A stretch of DNA of 64,000 nt. Source: Blastobasis lacticolella. Its lineage: Eukaryota > Arthropoda > Insecta > Lepidoptera > Blastobasidae. Both the position numbers and the translations under genes were made by a program. The notes under the pieces are model-generated. The model saw nothing but the letters and a program-made list of their open reading frames with translations. It ran no database searches and was not told where the DNA came from. Shown piece after piece: positions 41,776 to 53,055 of the stretch; within the stretch, counting starts at the first letter, position 1, and each line of letters opens with the position of its first letter. Location: positions 2,480,001 to 2,544,000 of the forward strand of contig LR990067.1 in NCBI GenBank assembly GCA_905147135.1, read 5' to 3'.

Positions 41776-41997
41776 TACTTACCTACGTAACATTATGCTT
41801 TTTCTTTTTCTGTACAATGCAACTTAAATAATAAAATTGTTTATTTGTGTCGTGTCATGGTGTCTTGTAGCAATTCATGTTCTCATTCTTATTCTATGCT
41901 GGGTGGTATAATGTGGTCATTCTGCAGCTGACTGTACACTAGGTGATTCCATCCCCGTCCGGATAGCCCCAATATCTGCAAACACTTTGCGTTGCAT

Positions 41998-42352
41998 TCA
42001 CGGCCCAAATCGATACCGCCTCCCCGCGCTACAGGCACTGAACAAATAGCGCTCCAGGGCTTTTACGCAGAAAGCGACCTGGTTTCTATATAAATAATAA
42101 TATTGAGTTCTTACCTATGAAATTTGCGTATTTATTTGCTTAAATATATCTAATTGTATAGGATAAGAGCGTCGGTAGCCGAGCGGTTGAGTATCCGACT
42201 CGTAAGCGAGAGGTACCGGGTTCGGATCCCGCGGCGGCCATGGACCAAATCGATAACACCCTCCCGGCGCTACAGGAATAGGCACTGAACAAATGGCGCT
42301 CCAGGGCTTTACGCAGAAAGCGATATGGTTTCTATATAAATAATAATATTAT
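41998..42352 (+). repeat. Direct duplication enclosing a SINE-A head
   Basis: 'CCAAATCGATA' to 'TATATAAATAATAATATT' appears at 41998-42112 and again at 42244-42351. Between them is unrelated AT-rich DNA and a clean tRNA-like head (42166-42242: 'GTAGCCGAGCGGTTGAGTAT' and 'GGTTCGGATCCC') whose body is replaced by the second unit. Confidence 0.75.
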
Positions 42353-43115
42353 AAAGAAACAGAAGACTTGCAATGTAAATTAACTTAGGTGTCTATTAGA
42401 TATATCTGCACAAACACAGACAAACACACATACGCACACACACGCACGCACGTCACATAGGTACGCGTTACCCTTTAACCCCTACCTACCTTTTTATCTT
42501 GCTTATAAATTTTCCTCTTGCATTAATCTATCTCACAATTCTTTAGCGATTCGATTACATTTAGCATACAAGTGGAGAAATTGGATATTCATCAAAAACT
42601 TGTAGGTAATCGTAATGAGCAGTTTTCCAATAGGTATCTAAAGCATTCCCAACCACTCACTAGATGACGCCCCGACAATTTTTCTAGCAAACAGGATATA
42701 AACACTAGGTATTGGATGATATTGTATTTGTCAATAGTTTTCAACCATTTTAGAGGATGGTAATAATAATGTTTCATTTTACACTTCGTTCAACCTTTAG
42801 CAGCTATGTTTATATTAATAAACATTTTATTTTTAAGTTTAGTATTAGTTGACTGCATGAAATCACTGTCACGATCATACAGATTATAAAAAGATTACCA
42901 AAATTGTAGGAGCGCCATCTATTGATGCTTTTTGAAACCAACTATCAATACTTACTGGAAAACTCCTCATTCAGTTGTAATCGAAACGACGCTCTCCTTG
43001 GTGTAGCCATCCAAAATCTACCTACCAAGAGACTGAACAAATGAACGTGAAATTTGCACGATAGATTTGCTTTAATTTACTTATTATTCCTTTTTTTTTT
43101 ACATAAATTAATTTG
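42353..43115. other. No recognisable gene
   Basis: 42410-42550 has an ACAC-rich stretch followed by H1-like words ('TTATCTTGCTTATAAA'). The rest is AT-rich and unassigned. Confidence 0.4.
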
Positions 43116-43117
43116 TC

Positions 43118-43375
43118 CGCCGTGTGGTGTCCGGCAGAGTAGAATAGCACAACCACTTACACTCGTGGGTGTCGTACAAGGCGATTAATGTTTTCGAGGC
43201 AAATGATCTAGTGTCTCCGTAGACTGGAAAATGGGCAGCCGCGTTTTCCATTGTTATATTTTTATCACTGCGATTTCCAACCCGCCTGCCAAGCGTGGAG
43301 ATTATGGTAATGACCTCCCCTTTCGTGGGAGAGGCCCTAAGTCCTGCAGTGGACTGTTATGGGCTGTGATGATGA
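43118..43375 (+). repeat. SINE-B, plus strand
   Basis: 'GCCGTGTGGTGTCCGGCAGAG' to 'GGGCTGTGATGATG'. A possible imperfect duplication AATTTGTCC/AAATTGTCC flanks it. Confidence 0.88.
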
Positions 43376-44560
43376 AATTGTCCTCAAAGAAGATCTTTGT
43401 CAAATAAGGGGAGAATACAATTATCACACAAATCGAGCTACGATTGTAACACCACTCAAAAACCAATCGAATTTGATTGATCTTTTATTAGTAGCAGAAT
43501 ACCAAAAACGTGTCAAACTGCGGTTGAGCTGCAGTTGCGTTCCAATTGCAATTCGATTTCGATTCGCGCCATTAGTAAATTTGCGGATTCGAGGCCCAGG
43601 TTACCCACAGTTAATATGGGTCATTTCTATTTGCAAGCAAGGTTAGGCTTTGCATGGTCCTGATTTCGCCAATGTCGAATGGATTATAAGTAATTTATTT
43701 ATATAACTAGATTCAATAGCGTTGTGTCGTACTACCGGCTACCCATAACCTGTCTCTTGTTAGTCGGACACTGTGGACAGTGTAGACGAGGTACCCGGAG
43801 AGATGTTCACTGCGTCCGCAGACTTTCCCGAGGATTGCTTTCTCAGCGATCAGCTTCCGGTTTGATCGCCACCCCTACCCCCATGTTAAATATCCCTCAT
43901 AGGAAAACTCGGCTATTACCTACTAACAATGTTTACTAGGCCAGTCGATAGAATTTGTTCGACCTTGACAGGGGATGATTCACTTTCCAAAGCCACTAGC
44001 GAAATACGGCCTTCTGTACGAGCTAATAAGGTGTGATTTTGAACACGCGACGTTCCGAATCAGATCCGTATCTTGCAAAGCTTTAAGGGGGTGCGTCGGG
44101 GGAGGGAGTTTTATTGCTTGGAAATTGTTATACTATAATGTGATTCGTTTTAGTTTTTTTTCTTTTGTAGGTGTAGGCCAACGAGCCACAGAATCTGACG
44201 GAAATAGATCTATGGATCCCCGGGTTGGGAGTCGCGTGTGCGTTGCCGGCCTTTGTTTGAGATTGGCTTCTTGGGGGCAATTAATTACGTAAGGTGTTCT
44301 TGTTTGGAAGCCCCTCCCCTCGTTTTTGGTGAGATTTGGGAGACCTCCGCTTCCCCATCTGATCACATGGGATTCACCCTATAATTTTTAAGCAATTAAA
44401 TGTATGTAAGATTTATGTATTTTGCTTCATATCACTTTAAAATAACTATATAAGCGTCATGAATTTCAAAGCGTTATCTATGTGCTATATATTTTTCTGT
44501 GAAAAATTTTGAAATTTAGATAATAATGTTTATTATCCAAGTTCAAAAGTTGACGTGAGA
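43376..44560. other. No recognisable gene
   Basis: 43490-43610 is the dispersed repeat also split by the MITE at 6931. 44290-44400 has 'TTGGTGAGATTTGGGAGACC' words reused around 44600 and 44870. Open frames here are short and featureless. Confidence 0.4.
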
Positions 44561-44570
44561 TGTTGATTGA

Positions 44571-44590
44571 CCCCCCCCCCCCCCCCCCCC
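44571..44590. repeat. 20-base C homopolymer
   Basis: Twenty consecutive C. A second run of 14 C is at 52301-52314. Confidence 0.95.
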
Positions 44591-44689
44591 AAATGAGATT
44601 TGGTGAGATTGTGCTGGGCACCCCCACCCCCCATTTTTCGAGCTCAAGTAATTAATGGATCCACCATGGACATCCATGGCGTTTGGGTT

Positions 44690-45415
44690 TAGGTCCGACT
44701 ATCCAAATCCCGCAGCTTTCGGGTCTACACTCCCGAGTCTGGCAGTTCCCAGTAGGCATAGTTACAATCTGTAAGGTAACTGACGTCAGCACCTCGCTAA
44801 CCGCAGTGCTAAGTCCACGGCGGTGCGAATGTTTATCTGTTATATTGTTCAAAATTTGGGCCCTTTTGTGAGATTTGGTGATATTGTGTGAGAGGTCCCA
44901 TCCCCTCACGGGAGAAATACGCTATATTTTTTTAATTTCATTTGATTTTATATTAAATATTTTCATGCATGTTGCTTCTTGTCACTTTGCCTTTGACGAT
45001 TGAAAGAGATGTATAATGTCCTACTCAAAAAATAAATTAGAATTTTGATATTTTTGGAACTCTATTTTGCTGAACCTCCCCCTCCTCCCTTCTCCATTTT
45101 GAGCTCACATAATTAATGGATCGATCGCGTTTGGGTTTGGGTCCGACTATCCAAATCCCGCAACTTTCGGGCCTACACTCCCGAGTCTGGCAGTTCCCAG
45201 TAGGCATAGTTACAATCTAAGTCTACAATAGAGTTACCGACGTCAGGACCTCGCTAACCACAGTGCTGAGTCCACGGCGGTGCGACTGTTTGTAGTGATA
45301 AATGACTTCCGAGTCTGGCAGTTCCCAGTAGGCATAGATACAATCTAAGTCTATAATAAGTTGCCGACGTCAGCACAGTGCTGAGTCCACGGCGGTGCGA
45401 CTGTTTGCCTGTGCC
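44690..45415 (+). repeat. Three-copy repeat with CCGAGTCTGGCAGTTCCCAG core
   Basis: Copies at 44690-44840, 45135-45295 and 45308-45412 share 'CCAGTAGGCATAG', 'TACAATCT', 'GACGTCAGCACC' and 'GTCCACGGCGGTGCGA'. The last two are head to tail. No ORF is preserved. Confidence 0.8.
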
Positions 45416-45967
45416 ACGTCAAGGGCGGGGAGTCACGGTCGCGCGTTTCCACTGTGTAAGTCGGCCGAAAAAACTGAAAATTTAAATGTTTATTTGCTTT
45501 GCTTAGGTAATAACACAAAGAGAAAAAGCATTTGTATGAAGAATTGGAACATAAACTATAAATGAACCGCGTGCCGCGCGGGGGCGCAACCGGGAAATAA
45601 CGCCAAGATGATGATAAATTAAAACATAGAATACAACAAAGGAAACTGGTCCAAGGCTCAGTTATGGCAGCTTGTGAAATCAGCAGCCGCTATTATTCTG
45701 CTATGGCCGTGTGTTATCCTAGTCTAACCACATAGTAGCAAGGCTATGATGATGAAATGTGGTTCATCAGTTTTCACAACACTTCCCGTGAAACCAAAAT
45801 ATCACTAAAGCCTCGAATATTATTTACAATGGAAAATCAACCTTAGGTTAGGGATAAAAACACTTTTTGGTCGACCGTACTTTCGACTTCAGTGACTGTT
45901 GGCGTATTAAAAATATAATTCAATAAGGAATATTAAAAATGCGAAAGTAACTGTCTATTACGCTTTC

Positions 45968-46300
45968 ACTAGCGGGGTATCCCGTTCGAATAGTTCGTTC
46001 CCGACTGGGGAAGTACCTCCACCTTACAGAATACCGCAGCTAAACAATACTCTTTTAAATAGTATTATGTTTCTGCCGGTGAGTAAGGTTTCCAGTGCTC
46101 CATGGGGTGGGGATTTGGGGAACCGTGGCTTTGGCAGTGGAGGGGCATTTGCCTTTTTGCTGCCAGAGCAACGTGTTATAGAGGTGGGCAACGCATTAGC
46201 GATACTCTTGGTTTTGCTAATGTCTATAGGCAGTGGTGACCACTTTCCATCAGGTGGTCCGCTTGCCTGTTTGCCTACCGTATGACATAAAAAAAAAAAA
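45968..46300 (+). pseudogene. Non-LTR 3' UTR, family U, plus strand
   Basis: 'GGGGAAGTACCTCCACCTTAC', 'GTAAGGTTTCCAGTGCTCCAT' and 'GTTATAGAGGTGGGCAACGC', then a run of A. The last 120 bases are the same as one arm of the palindrome at 25403-25640. Confidence 0.78.
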
Positions 46301-46880
46301 ACTAAAGCACTGCCCCGATTTTGATTAAATTCGGTATGTAGATTGTTTATCACTTATAAATGCCATAAACCTATCTATTCAATAAAGCTAGTTTTACTGA
46401 TACTAAATACTTTTTTCTTTGTTTTATTACAATTTTAAAGTTCTCTGCCTCTAAAAAACCCTTTTTATATATTTACAAATCGCGCCATAGGTCGTCTCGT
46501 ATCGTACCGCTCAACGGAGACGGTGTCAACCCGTGATAGGTGCGGACTGACGTCGCTCGCTGATTTACACCCCTGCAGACAGCGGCCCTGACACTGACGG
46601 CGGTGGTGGGTGCAAGGCCTCGGCTTTCCGGGAGGCCTTTGCTTGACCTTCACGGGACTAGCCTACACCTTTGCGAAAGCCTGTGGCCTCGAGGGTGTCT
46701 ATGGGCCGGTTTTATAGACATAGACAAAGATTTAATTATAACATTCTTTTCAGGTCATAAGAATAATAATTACGCTAATCCTCCTTTCAAAATAAATGTT
46801 TTGAGTTCTAACTTGCCATGACACTACAATATTCACCAGTAATTTTAATTTAATGTTAACCCCCTAGTTTTAACATGTTA
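46301..46880. other. No recognisable gene
   Basis: 46540-46700 ('CCCCTGCAGACA', 'CGGCCCTGACACTGA') has a relative at 48528-48600. Nothing else is supportable. Confidence 0.4.
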
Positions 46881-46901
46881 TACCTGTATTTGTTGATATT
46901 G

Positions 46902-47262
46902 AGAGCGTCGGTGGCCGAACGGTTAGAGTATACGACTCGTAAGCCAGAGGTCCCGGGTTCGAATGCCGCTCCGGCCATGTACCAATGACTGTTTTCTGAG
47001 TTATGTACATTAGTTGAATACTAACCGATGCTCTTACGGTGAGGGAAAACATCGTGATGAAACCTGCACATTCAGGCGACCGGATGTGTAACCATGATCC
47101 AATCTGGTCAGTTTCCCTTGTTAGCAGGGTCATGGAGGTCAGACGGTAGTCGCTCCACTGTAATTACCTGACCTGCCAAATCCTGGATCGTGGTCACGGC
47201 GGACCCCGGGCCCTCGTGCGCGAGAGCACGACCGGGACATTAACGCCAAGATGATGATGATG
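46902..47262 (+). repeat. SINE-A, full length, 20-bp TSD
   Basis: ACCTGTATTTGTTGATATTG (46882-46901) and ACCTTTATTTGTTGATATTG (47263-47282) differ at one base. This 361-bp copy is the cleanest representative: Ser/Leu-like tRNA head, body, (GAT)n tail. Confidence 0.94.
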
Positions 47263-47609
47263 ACCTTTATTTGTTGATATTGTTACAACTTGTTTGATAT
47301 AATTGTAGTTATTGCCAAATAAAATCTGTTTATGTCTTATAATAAATAAATAGATAATTTGTCCAAAAATATTTATTATTTATTGATTTATTAATAATAT
47401 ACGGTAATGTAAACAAAAGGTACGCGTGTTTACAATGCTACGGAAGTAAAATTATTGACCCGTGGTGTGAATTCACATCTGGGGGTCTAAAAGGCCACAT
47501 TAGCGTTTATTTGTGTATATCTAAACTCTTTATTACAAAATCAATAAGTACAGAAATGACAAAAGTATAATTTGACAACGCGAAAGAGTTTTTTTTTTTT
47601 TTTTATACG

Positions 47610-48092
47610 GCATAGAAACAGGCAAGCGGGCCACCTGATGGTGCGTGGTCACCGCCGCCTATCATCACAGCCCGTAACAGTCCACTGCAGGACTTAGGGC
47701 CTCTCCCACGAAAGGGGAGGTTATTCCCATAATCTCCACGCTTGGCAGGCGGGTTGGAGATTGCAGTGTTTAAATATAACAATGGAAAATGCTGCTGCCC
47801 ATTTTCCAGACTACGGAGACTCTTGATCTTTTGCCTCGAAAACATTAGTCGCCTTGTACGACACCCATGAGTGTAAGGGGTTGGTGCTATTCTACTCTGC
47901 CGGACACCACACCGCCAGCCACCGCCGCCTATGGACATGAGCAACACCAGGGGAGTCACCAATGCGTTGCCCGCCTCTGGAGAGACCTCTAATATACCTC
48001 TTGAACGATCCCATGTCGTAGTCCAAAGGAAAGACTGTGGCTGGGAGCTCATTCCACATCCGAATCGTACGAGCGAGAAACATTCGAGCATT
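47610..48092 (-). pseudogene. Non-LTR tail family C, minus strand, split by SINE-B
   Basis: The minus strand encodes F-L-A-R-T-I-R-M-W-N-E-L-P-A then F-P-L-D-Y-D-M-G-S-F-K-R. The sequence continues on the far side of the SINE from 'CACCGCCGCCTAT' to 'GGCAAGCGGGCCACCTGATGG', with an A-run end. Confidence 0.82.
47663..47919 (-). repeat. SINE-B, minus strand, 13-bp TSD
   Basis: CACCGCCGCCTAT at 47650-47662 and 47920-47932. The element is full length (257 bp). Confidence 0.93.
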
Positions 48093-48640
48093 TTATGTTA
48101 TGATTCATATTAATTTGTCTCAAACTTATATGCAGCGTCGCCGTTGCTGGCATTGACATGACAATTCGAAATGCTATCACATAGTTCCAGTTTTGGCCAC
48201 CGGAGTTTATGGCACTCTATCAGGAATCATAATTTAAAACACTCAATGTGGCTTGATGGCCTTTTTCGACCCCGTTCTTTTATTTTGACAAATTTTCTTT
48301 GCCTTGGTAGTTTGTTTACATCGATGGATTTTTTTTTGGATAAAGTTCACATTGCAAGCCAAAAATCGTTTAAACAATGGCAAAAAGTAATACTGTAAGA
48401 AACTCCCAGTAAAAACTATAAAAAATACAGTCACTAAAGTCGCTGGAAAACAAGTGTCGCATACTGGCAAGTACTCGCAACGAACAAAAAATTAAAACAA
48501 CAAAAGTTCCTCACTGTTATTTATACCCCTGCAGACATTTTACGGCCCTGACACTGAAGGTGGCTGTGGATCGAAGGCAGTGGAAGGCCTTGGGACTTTC
48601 AGGAGGAGTATAAGTCGACTTTTTATATATATATTTTTGT
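48093..48640. other. No recognisable gene
   Basis: 48120-48210 resembles 13840-13950 in part ('AGCGTCGCCGTTG', 'TTGACATGA', 'GTTTTGGCCACCGG'), so it is a dispersed repeat. The rest is unassigned. Confidence 0.4.
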
Positions 48641-48649
48641 TTTATACCA

Positions 48650-48866
48650 CAAAGGTGGCAAACAAGCTTAAGGCCCGCCTGATGGTAAGCAGTCATCGCA
48701 GCCTATGGACGTTTGCAATATCAGGGGCTTCACCCCAACGCTGCTGACCCCGTAAAAACCTTTTCACCCCATTCTTGAAGAACTCCATGTTGTACTCTCC
48801 AGGGAAAACCTCTCCAGGTAGTTCATTCCACAACCCTAGTGCGTGGGAGAAAGTTCCTCTGCTGCA
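48650..48866 (-). pseudogene. Non-LTR tail N1, minus strand
   Basis: 'AAAGGTGGCAAACAAGCTTA' to 'CCACAACCCTAGTGCGTGGG' is N1 in reverse, with the sense-strand A-run at the left. Confidence 0.8.
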
Positions 48867-49074
48867 CTTTCTGTTTGGAAATAGCTTTCAAGTTCAAAGT
48901 ATTTATTATATTCATGAGGTGTACATAGTTGTTACAATTATAAAATATGTACTTGAAAACCATGAAACCCACGTCGACGCCCTTTTGCCCGCGACTTTAA
49001 CCGCGTGAACTAATATCTTGTCTCTTACCCTAACTTCAGATATTATAACTTATACCTGTATGATGATACGTAGG

Positions 49075-49360
49075 AGCGAGCGAGGTACCGAGTTTGGATC
49101 CTAGTGCCGCCATAGTTATACCAACGACCTTTTTCTAATTAGTTGAACACTAACCGATGCTCTGACGGTGAGGGAAAACATGCACATGACTGAATGTGTA
49201 ACCATGGTCCAATCTGGTCAGGTTCCCTTGTTGGCAGGGTCAAGCAGGTCAGACGGCAGTGGCTCATTTGTAATTATCTAATCTGCCAAATCCCGGATCA
49301 TGGTCAAAGCGAACCTCGGGCCACCGCGCGAGACTTGAACCGGGATTATGTGACATAGTG
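49075..49360 (+). repeat. SINE-A, decayed
   Basis: A partial head 'GGTACCGAGTTTGGATCC', then 'TAGTTGAACACTAACCGATG' and 'CTGCCAAATCCCGGATCATGG'. Several deletions. Confidence 0.7.
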
Positions 49361-49419
49361 AATTGAATTGAGAATTTCTTTTTTTCTATTTAAGTTTATA
49401 GTGACGAAAGGATAACTAG

Positions 49420-49505
49420 CTGTGGTGTGCCACAGGGCGGTGTCTTAGGTCCTACAAAACTGCCCTGTGGCACACCTCACCCTTACTACCCTGTGGTACA
49501 CCTAA
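49420..49505 (+). pseudogene. RT motif snippet inside a small inverted repeat
   Basis: 'GGTGTGCCACAGGGCGGTGTC' translates to G-V-P-Q-G-G-V, the RT block B, continuing L-G-P. It is followed within 15 bases by its own complement (GCCCTGTGGCACACC) and then by a second diverged complement (CCCTGTGGTACACC). Confidence 0.55.
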
Positions 49506-49816
49506 GACTTTTGACATATTTACATATTATTACATATAAAGTATTGCCACCGGTAAATGTTGTCGATAGCCATAAGTGTAGTTTATTAACTTATGGTTGA
49601 TAATATAACGAGTTTCAATCGGGTTAATTAAAGCTTATCACTTAGTCGTAACGTGATAACAATAGTTATTTGCGGCACATACCTATTAATTAAAATTAAA
49701 ACAGTGACGAATACCATCGTAGTATTCTGAATAGTATTATGAAATATGGCAGTGTATGTTCATCTGTCTGTTCGAACACGGCGCAAGCATTGTTGCTTGG
49801 CGTTACAGATAAGTTA

Positions 49817-50010
49817 CTAGTGACTTGCCCCGGCTTCGCACGGGTTTTTTCGATTTTCCTTTACTATAATATACGTGTATTATACTTATAAACCTTACAT
49901 AAGAAATTCTATAACTAATGGTGAAAAAACGCATTAAAGTCCGTTGCGTAGTTTAAAAGATCTAAGCGTAAGTACAGAAGGACGGACAGCGGGAAGCGAC
50001 GTTGTTTTAT
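49817..50010 (-). mobile_element. Helitron-like 3' terminus, variant of H1
   Basis: CTAG at 49820-49817 is preceded on the minus strand by 'CCCGTGCGAAGCCGGGGCAAG', a hairpin of different sequence. The interior 'CGTTGCGTAGTTTAAAAGATC' is shared with H1. Confidence 0.65.
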
Positions 50011-50107
50011 ACTATGTGAAGATTCTACACGTGTACGGCCCGATTTTTTAACCGCCTCCACGCAAGACCACGTACCGGAAGACGCAGCGAGGGTAGGCCT
50101 CCTACAA

Positions 50108-50235
50108 GGTAGACTGACGACCTGGTAAGGATCGCAGGTACCAGCTGGATGCGGAAAGCACAGGACCGGCCTTTGTGGAGATCTCTAGGAGGCCTATGCC
50201 CAGCAGTGGGCGTCTTCTGGCTGATATGATGATCC
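50108..50235 (+). pseudogene. RTE-like non-LTR C-terminus
   Basis: D-D-L-V-R-I-A-G-T-S-W-M-R-K-A-Q-D-R then L-W-R-S-L-G-G, ending near '(GAT)n'. One base is lost relative to 56040-56165. Confidence 0.78.
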
Positions 50236-50352
50236 ACGCAAGCGCTCTCCTTCTAATACCTGTCTCTTCTGTCCAGCAAGTTATCGCTAATGTGAAATAG
50301 ATAAGTATCGAACACGAGCGCTCGCGTAGATGCGAGTGGTTTAAAAATGCGG
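50236..50352. mobile_element. Small inverted-repeat element, family M
   Basis: 'ATCCACGCAAGCGCTCTCC' pairs with the complement of 'GCGCTCGCGTAGATGCGAG'. A related element is at 59690-59826. Confidence 0.55.
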
Positions 50353-50424
50353 CCCCAGGCGCACTTTTAAAGATTGACATAGTTTTATCACCGAAATTTT
50401 ACCCCTTTTTTAAGTTATATAAAA

Positions 50425-50612
50425 AACAAATAGGCAAGCCACCTGATAGAAAGTGGTCACCGCCGCCTATGGACATCAGCAACAGCAAGGGCGCTTCCAA
50501 AATCGTTGCCCAGCTCTAAACAGACTTCTAATAGACCTCTTGAACGATCCCATGTCATAGTCCAGGAAAACACTGTGGCTGGGAGCACATTTCACATCTG
50601 AATCGGTTGAGA
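50425..50612 (-). pseudogene. Non-LTR tail family C, minus strand
   Basis: 'AAATAGGCAAGCCACCTGATA' to 'CTTGAACGATCCCATGTCATA' and 'GTGGCTGGGAGCACATTTCAC', in reverse as at 47610-48092. Confidence 0.75.
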
Positions 50613-51350
50613 AACGTTTTTTCGTACCTTCACGTTGATACCAATTGAGGGTCTACGTAATGGAGATGAGGACCCAGCCCGCGGCGGGTGGGGCAATGGC
50701 GGAATTGTGCTGTGGGCACCAGATCAAAAAGTTCCTCAGAACACGGAAGCCCACAATATTAACAGTTTCATTGTCATTGTTACAGATATGGCGTCCGGTA
50801 AAAGGAAAACTCTCCGCCAAGAAAAGCACCGACCACTTGCCCAGTCTTCTCCTGTCGTCGTGTGTTAAGAAAGTAGAAAAAAAATGCGATCCGTCAAAAT
50901 CCGTCCAAACAGAGAGGAGATACCGAAACCGGACACTATAAAAAACCTGAAAATTAAAAAGAAAACCCACGAGCTTATTCGAAAATTGAATCTGGACGCT
51001 CTATAGTCGCCATTTTAGATTGTCAAGTTTTTTAAAATTCAAATTCGTTCGGAAAACAAACTGAAAGCTTTAAATCTTTTTGGATGAGAATCCTCTTTTT
51101 AATAAAAAAAAATCTAATAGATGCCTTCTCTAGTTGGAGTAGTTTAACTGTTGTCGGTCCAAATCCTCCTAATAAATAAGATAATAATTACTTCCCTTGT
51201 ATAGTATACAGAGTTGATGTTAATAATAATAACTTTCTAGTGGATTCTAATTTAAAATAGGTACGTAAATGCTTTTATTTATATTATTATCTATTATTAT
51301 TACATTTTTTTTTATACTACCTACTTACAGAGCCCACCTGATGGTAAGCG
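50613..51350. other. Overlapping open frames of unknown meaning, then AT-rich DNA
   Basis: 50645-50941 (plus, 98 residues) and 50653-50970 (minus, 105 residues) lie on top of each other. The plus frame has a basic C-terminal half. Neither matches a family I know. 51000-51350 is AT-rich and unassigned. Confidence 0.3.
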
Positions 51351-51354
51351 GTAA

Positions 51355-51554
51355 TGCGCTTATTACACATTCCTAAATTCAGTGACTGAATTCAGAAACA
51401 AAAAGCGTGAGAGCAAATCAAGCATTTTGTAACTCGGATTTTTGATAAGCGGAGCGACGCGTGACTTAATATAAGTGATACAAAAATGGACCTTATTCTT
51501 TGAGCAATACATTCCACTTTGATTTGCTCTCACGCTTTTTGTTTCTGAATTCAT
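51355..51554. mobile_element. Foldback MITE, family P (copy 2, right end lost)
   Basis: The left end TGCGCTTATTACACATTCC is preceded by TAA. The right arm stops at 'TTTTTGTTTCTGAATTCA', so about 40 terminal bases are missing. Confidence 0.83.
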
Positions 51555-51879
51555 CTAAGCCTAATTCTTGCGCTGTGACGTCTCGAAATCTACATATTTT
51601 CTCGCAGAATGTCTCAATAAAAATGAAATTTACAACAAATTTCGCTTATAAAGGATTAGCGAAAATCTTGAAGAATACGTTTTTTGCTTGCAATAGATAA
51701 TCAGTAACTTTTTAACAGATATTTGTGGGTAGAGAAAATCTCGAATTCTAATGTCGAAGCCGCTAGAATCGCCACCCAGAACTACGATTCGTGGACATAG
51801 CTCAGGTCTCGACTCTTAGGCCGTAAAGTCTCGAGTCTTAGGCTTTACATTGGTCAAGTGTTTAGCGAAGTTGACACGT

Positions 51880-51992
51880 TGCCTGCGAATGTATTCCCCG
51901 ATCATTACAATCTGGACGCCTTCAAGGCTACGGTGAATAGGCGGTTCCTAGACGGACAGGCTCCGCCGCATCGTCACTTACCACCAGGTGAC
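51880..51992 (+). pseudogene. CR1/L2-like tail
   Basis: L-P-A-N-V-F-P-D-H-Y-N-L-D-A-F-K-A then V-N-R-R-F-L-D. Truncated before the usual 3' UTR. Confidence 0.78.
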
Positions 51993-52640
51993 TGGCAAGT
52001 TTATTAAAAGAAATAAAAAGAAGTAAATTGAGGAACTACACCGGTGTCAACCGATAGGACAGCAGCGTTGCCGGATCGTACCTTTTAGTACGATTTACGT
52101 ACTATTTGGCCGACTGTCGTACCTTAAGCGTACTTTGCTCCACATCGTACTATTTAGTACGTTTTTACAAAATGCTGAATTTAGCTGAGGGGGTAGTCAC
52201 TTCACCTTTCCTGTGCGCAAAATACTGAAAAATAATGGGAAGGAAGGGTTGATTTTAGCCACCGGCAACAAAATAACGTCATTAATTGACTAAAAATCAT
52301 CCCCCCCCCCCCCCAAGGCCGATAAAATATAGAAGATAATAAGAAGAAATCGTAACTTTTTAGCCATTTTCGTACTATTTTAAGAGCCCAGACGTACTTT
52401 TTTGGAAACTACTGCTGGTAAAACTGTAGGACAGTAGCCAGTCCGTACAGCGTACTGTCGCAAGCCACTATCCTTGACCAATGTGAATGAGCCATGGCAA
52501 TAAAATATTTCCTGTACCAATACTGTATAGGCGAAGTTTTGTAGATTGTTAATGCGATAGAAATGTCTGACTCACACTTATAATTAACTTTCCTAGAATT
52601 TAAATGTCCCCGGAATGCTATGACCGCAGATTTTGGACAT
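51993..52640. other. No recognisable gene
   Basis: 52070-52180 and 52360-52460 hold 'CGTAC' words repeated many times ('TAGTACGATTTACGTACTATT'). The stretch between is AT-rich with the 14-C run. The two halves could be the ends of one insertion but I cannot define termini. Confidence 0.4.
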
Positions 52641-53051
52641 GTATATGTCGCAGCCGGATGGTTAAATTAGCCGGTTAATCAAACGGCTAGCTATTTAAGC
52701 AGTTATTTAATTGAAAATTGCCAATTTCAAGAAATTTAAAGTAATATTGAAATAATGATATTGAATGATATTGCCCCGAGTTTACGGGATTCTTCCAAAT
52801 ATTGTCACAACGCTAACCTAACCACAATAATCTTAAACAATAATAATAGTTCGCATTCATTTTTAATGCGGTTGAGTTATGTTAGCGTTGTGACATAAAG
52901 CATGGAGTAGCTCCGTAAACTCGGTACAATATTGTTCATTAGACGTTACTTTCAAAGTTCATGAATTTGGCAAATTTTTAATTAAATAATTGCTTGGAAA
53001 GCTAGCCATTTAATTAACCGGCTAATTTAACCATTTGGCTGCGACATATAC
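52641..53051. mobile_element. Long foldback MITE, family FB (copy 2)
   Basis: Ends GTATATGTCGCAGCC and GGCTGCGACATATAC. The same arms as 15242-15644, with sequence drift mainly in the loop. Confidence 0.88.
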
Positions 53052-53055
53052 AACA

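Noticed and set aside
52070..52460. CGTAC-rich halves as the two ends of one DNA transposon
   Set aside because: No inverted termini or target duplication could be located.
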